15,505 nucleotides of DNA from Candidatus Taylorbacteria bacterium RIFCSPHIGHO2_02_FULL_46_13. Its GTDB lineage: Bacteria > Patescibacteriota > Minisyncoccia > Phycocordibacterales > DSPV01. The number at the start of each line of letters is the position of its first letter. The stretch's first letter is position 1. Both the position numbers and the translations under genes were made by a program. The DNA lies in assembly GCA_001821015.1 (NCBI GenBank), contig MHRQ01000027.1, forward strand, positions 1 through 15,505, read 5' to 3'. Below are positions 13,721 to 15,505 of this stretch, piece after piece. The notes under the pieces were generated by a model. That model worked only from the letters and a program-made list of their open reading frames with translations, was not told the origin of the DNA and made no database searches.

Positions 13721-13737
13721 TGTTAGAAACGTGAGAC

Positions 13738-13766
13738 TTGACAGGTAGAATACGGTATGCTAGTAT
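13738..13766 (+). promoter_or_regulatory. strong promoter for the secreted-protein unit
   Basis: Consensus TTGACA (13738-13743), 17-base spacer, TAGTAT (13761-13766) with an extended -10 TG (13758-13759). It is the closest to consensus in the window. Transcription would start near 13773, immediately before a small hairpin with a T-run. Confidence 0.75.
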
Positions 13767-13775
13767 TCTGGCATA

Positions 13776-13799
13776 CAGAGTTCTCGCTCTGATTTTTTT
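13776..13799 (+). terminator. short hairpin with T7, possible attenuator
   Basis: CAGAG (13776-13780) pairs with CTCTG (13787-13791), loop TTCTCG, followed by A and seven T. It sits directly after the predicted transcription start, so most transcripts might stop after about 28 bases unless antitermination occurs. The stem is only 5 bp, so the effect is uncertain. Confidence 0.4.
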
Positions 13800-13880
13800 G
13801 TTCTTCACAATTACATACGGTTAGCTTCCGCGTGTGCGGTAGCGTGTGAATGCGAGGGGCAATTATACCTGAAACAAATC

Positions 13881-14063
13881 ATGAAAAAGACAAAGACATT
13901 GTGTATCGCGATTACATCGCTTGCACTCATCACGGTGGGACTTTTTTTTGTCTCCACACTCAAACGCAGTCAAAAGGTCACGGAGCAGGTGTCGGACAAG
14001 CCGGAAGTAGTTTCGGAAACCGTCACCCTCACGGCGACGGCGGATGTTACGATTGAAAAGTAA
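13881..14063 (+). CDS. small membrane-anchored protein, 60 aa, unknown
   Basis: Function not recognised. MKKTK is followed by a hydrophobic segment (residues about 6-25, TLCIAITSLALITVGLFFVS), then KRSQK and a polar Val/Thr/Glu-rich tail ending TATADVTIEK. It is an N-terminal signal anchor or signal peptide with a short extracytoplasmic tail. Cys8 is within the hydrophobic core and is not in a clear lipobox. The gene lies 40 bases before the larger secreted protein, behind the same strong promoter, so the two are probably one operon. The overlapping +1 frame from 13850 is judged a shadow. Confidence 0.55.
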   Translation: MKKTKTLCIAITSLALITVGLFFVSTLKRSQKVTEQVSDKPEVVSETVTLTATADVTIEK

Positions 14064-14103
14064 TCAACCAACAACCACAACAAATACAGAAAGGTAATAA
14101 GAA

Positions 14104-15120
14104 ATGAAAAGAATTCTCACTGCAGTTACATTCTCACTCATCCTCGTGGTTAGCACCGCGTGGGCTCAAACAAACCTCGCGTTTCTATCTAGCCGTTCGG
14201 CTTTGGCCGCATACGCGGTTGAACAGGCGCGAAGTTCCGCCTTGTATCTCTACGGTCCGGGGCAGATTGGTGCCCAGCAGGTTTCCCCACAGGAAACTTG
14301 GTCCACCAGTCGCACCTCTGGTGAAGTGCTGAAGTTCTTTACGAACACCAGTATCAAAATCACGGTGGCCAATACGAAGGATTGGGTTTCCATGTTCGGA
14401 TACGTGGCGAATGCAGATGGAGACACACTTTTTAACGGTGGTGTCTCGGCGTATCCAGTGGATGGTAAAGGTGGCTCGCATCTACCTAAGTTCCGGTTCA
14501 CGCTCTACCTCGCCTACACGGTACCGATCAAGTTTGATCAGCCCGTGGAACACGCAGAGTTCTGGTACCTAGATCCGGCAGATGGGCGTACTGTGCAGAA
14601 AGTGTCTTTGTACGGGTATGGCAACAAGGTCTACATCCAGTCCGGCTTTGCTGGACGCGGATATGTTGTGGTTACGTTCAAAGACGGTACACAGCGCGTT
14701 TACAACTTAAAGGACGGCGGCGCTATTCTGTCACCTACCGTGTTGGTTGCTCAAGCGGAAAGCGCGCACATTGAAAATCTGCTGTCGTACCGCGATCCTA
14801 CAGTGATTCAGGATACGATTCAGTCGTACTCCGGAACAGGATTCAACAAGACGTACGAGGTGGTTACTTCGCATCCCGCCTGGATAAATATTTCCGTTTC
14901 TACAACGGAAGGAGTTTATCCCATCGGATACTGGGTCAGAGCGCAGGGGAGTCAGACGTGGCAATATAACAAAGCCGCCTCAGGTCCGCCTTATGTGCCC
15001 ATCCAGTTTGGCACTGGAGTCTGGTACGTAATCCCTGATTGGAATCCAGCTCAGTTTCAAGAACCCGCGCCCTACATCCCTAGTGGTGAAAGTAGTGGAG
15101 GTGGTGGCGGTAAAGGATAA
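14104..15120 (+). CDS. secreted protein, 338 aa, unknown
   Basis: Function not recognised. A clear signal peptide is present (MKR, hydrophobic core to residue 19, cleavage at AWA-QT after residue 21). The mature chain has no cysteine and no further membrane segment. It is rich in Gly, Ser, Tyr and Trp and predicted beta-rich by its alternation (for example YVVVTFKDGTQRVYNLKDGG and YPIGYWVRAQGSQTWQYN). It ends in a glycine-rich tail, SSGGGGGKG. No sorting motif, protease or hydrolase signature is seen. AAGG (14091-14094) lies nine bases before the ATG, one of the few plausible Shine-Dalgarno sites in the window. A strong terminator follows. A surface or exported adhesion/structural protein is a guess from composition only. 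Confidence 0.75.
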   Translation: MKRILTAVTFSLILVVSTAWAQTNLAFLSSRSALAAYAVEQARSSALYLYGPGQIGAQQVSPQETWSTSRTSGEVLKFFTNTSIKITVANTKDWVSMFGYVANADGDTLFNGGVSAYPVDGKGGSHLPKFRFTLYLAYTVPIKFDQPVEHAEFWYLDPADGRTVQKVSLYGYGNKVYIQSGFAGRGYVVVTFKDGTQRVYNLKDGGAILSPTVLVAQAESAHIENLLSYRDPTVIQDTIQSYSGTGFNKTYEVVTSHPAWINISVSTTEGVYPIGYWVRAQGSQTWQYNKAASGPPYVPIQFGTGVWYVIPDWNPAQFQEPAPYIPSGESSGGGGGKG

Positions 15121-15137
15121 CCGAAAGTAATTCAACC

Positions 15138-15170
15138 AAGTCCGTTCGCACATGCGAACGGACTTTCTCA
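15138..15170 (+). terminator. terminator after the secreted-protein gene
   Basis: AAGTCCGTTCGC (15138-15149), loop ACAT, GCGAACGGACTT (15154-15165): a perfect 12-bp stem followed by TCTCATT. Strong stem, weak U-tract. Confidence 0.7.
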
Positions 15171-15188
15171 TTGCCCTCTGTAACTTTC

Positions 15189-15197
15189 TGGTATAAT
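15189..15197 (+). promoter_or_regulatory. extended -10 promoter of tRNA-Trp and rarA
   Basis: TGG directly before TATAAT (15192-15197) makes an extended -10. A TTGCCC at 15171 lies 15 bases upstream. Initiation would fall near 15204, about five bases before the tRNA 5' end at 15209. Confidence 0.6.
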
Positions 15198-15208
15198 CTA
15201 AAACCTAA

Positions 15209-15279
15209 GGGCCCATAGTTCAGTGGTAGAATATCGCTCTCCAAAAGCGCAGACCGAGGTTCGAATCCTCGTGGGCCCG
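15209..15279 (+). tRNA. tRNA-Trp (anticodon CCA)
   Basis: Acceptor GGGCCCA/TGGGCCC, D arm GTTC/GAAT, anticodon loop CTCCAAA (anticodon CCA), a four-base variable loop, T arm CGAGG-TTCGAAT-CCTCG and discriminator G73, the bacterial tRNA-Trp identity base. The outermost anticodon-stem pair (27-43) is T-C, a mismatch. CCA is not encoded. The rarA ATG begins at 15281, one base after the discriminator. Confidence 0.93.
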
Positions 15280-15280
15280 C

Positions 15281-15505
15281 ATGGAACCCCTCGCATCAAA
15301 AATACGTCCGAAATCCCTGAAAGAGTTTGTGGGGCAAGAACATTTGGTTGGGCTTGGTAAACCCTTGCGCGTTGCTATTGAAAAGAAGCATCTTTTTTCT
15401 TTTATTCTTTGGGGGCCGCCTGGTGTTGGCAAGACCACGCTCGCCAAGATTTACGCGAGAGCGCTGGATGCACAGCTGCATGAACTTTCGGCGGTGTCTG
15501 CCGGC
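15281..15505 (+). CDS. rarA: replication-associated recombination protein A (partial, 5' end)
   Basis: RarA/MgsA is a clamp-loader-like AAA+ ATPase acting at stalled forks. The 75 visible residues start MEPLASKIRPKSLKEFVGQE, the family N-terminus, followed by HLVGLGKPLRVAIEKKHLFS and the Walker A motif WGPPGVGKTTLA (Gly45-Thr52). It reads up to LSAVSAG at the window edge. The gene has no room for a Shine-Dalgarno because the tRNA-Trp ends one base before it, so it is probably expressed from the tRNA promoter and may be leaderless after tRNA 3' processing. RuvB is the main alternative, but the N-terminus fits RarA better. Confidence 0.88.
   Translation, partial: MEPLASKIRPKSLKEFVGQEHLVGLGKPLRVAIEKKHLFSFILWGPPGVGKTTLAKIYARALDAQLHELSAVSAG

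Noticed and set aside
13721..13730. TGTTAGAAAC resembling half of the CCCGTTAGAA repeat
   Set aside because: It lacks the CCC end and an opposing arm; probably chance.
1..15505. CRISPR array, insertion sequence or integrase
   Set aside because: No regularly spaced direct repeats and no transposase, integrase or Cas-like frame were seen.

Overview
The window looks like a chromosomal segment of a small-genome bacterium of the Candidate Phyla Radiation, probably a parcubacterial (Paceibacteria) lineage. This is inferred from compact gene order, an IF-2 with almost no N-terminal extension, tRNA genes without encoded CCA, many start codons sitting just after a -10 box, and protein families typical of that group. 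No rRNA or marker tree is available here, so the lineage is an inference.

Layout. 1-447: tRNA-Lys(CTT), tRNA-Leu(TAA) and tRNA-Cys(GCA), all on the minus strand, with a structured trailer after tRNA-Lys. 451-3217: a minus-strand translation cluster, infB then rbfA, followed by a free-standing LAGLIDADG homing endonuclease wedged between rbfA and tRNA-Cys. A 149-bp inverted-repeat element separates infB from rbfA. 3277-3837: a possible 25-aa micro-ORF, a strong hairpin and an unknown small protein. 3874-8871 (plus): a NifS/IscS-type cysteine desulfurase, a second inverted-repeat element of the same family, a membrane-anchored trypsin-fold protein that appears to have lost its catalytic His and Asp, and a ClpB disaggregase carrying an LGF tripeptide where ClpP-partner unfoldases have theirs.

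8936-11146: the accessory island and main discovery candidate. It holds a TaqI-family restriction endonuclease (target expected to be TCGA) tail-to-tail with a 507-aa protein that fuses a complete LexA (winged helix, Ala-Gly cleavage site, Ser/Lys dyad) to a beta-order DNA N4/N6 methyltransferase. TCGA is strongly under-represented in the window (16 sites by eye against about 60 expected), and the remaining sites cluster in tRNA T-loops and in the endonuclease gene itself. Together this suggests an active TCGA restriction-modification system whose methylase, and perhaps expression, is wired to the DNA-damage response.

11298-13691: tRNA-Tyr(GTA), a family-4 uracil-DNA glycosylase that has lost its iron-sulfur cysteines, a divergent alanine racemase, a structured gap, and ribosomal protein L33. 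13738-15170: a strong promoter followed at once by a small terminator-like hairpin, then a two-gene envelope/secreted unit of unknown function and a terminator. 15189-15505: tRNA-Trp(CCA), with the rarA (mgsA) AAA+ ATPase starting one base after the tRNA and running off the window.

Recurring themes are very short or absent 5' leaders, a CCCGTTAGAA inverted-repeat family that ends exactly at start codons, and DNA-damage functions (LexA fusion, UDG, RarA) spread across the right half.
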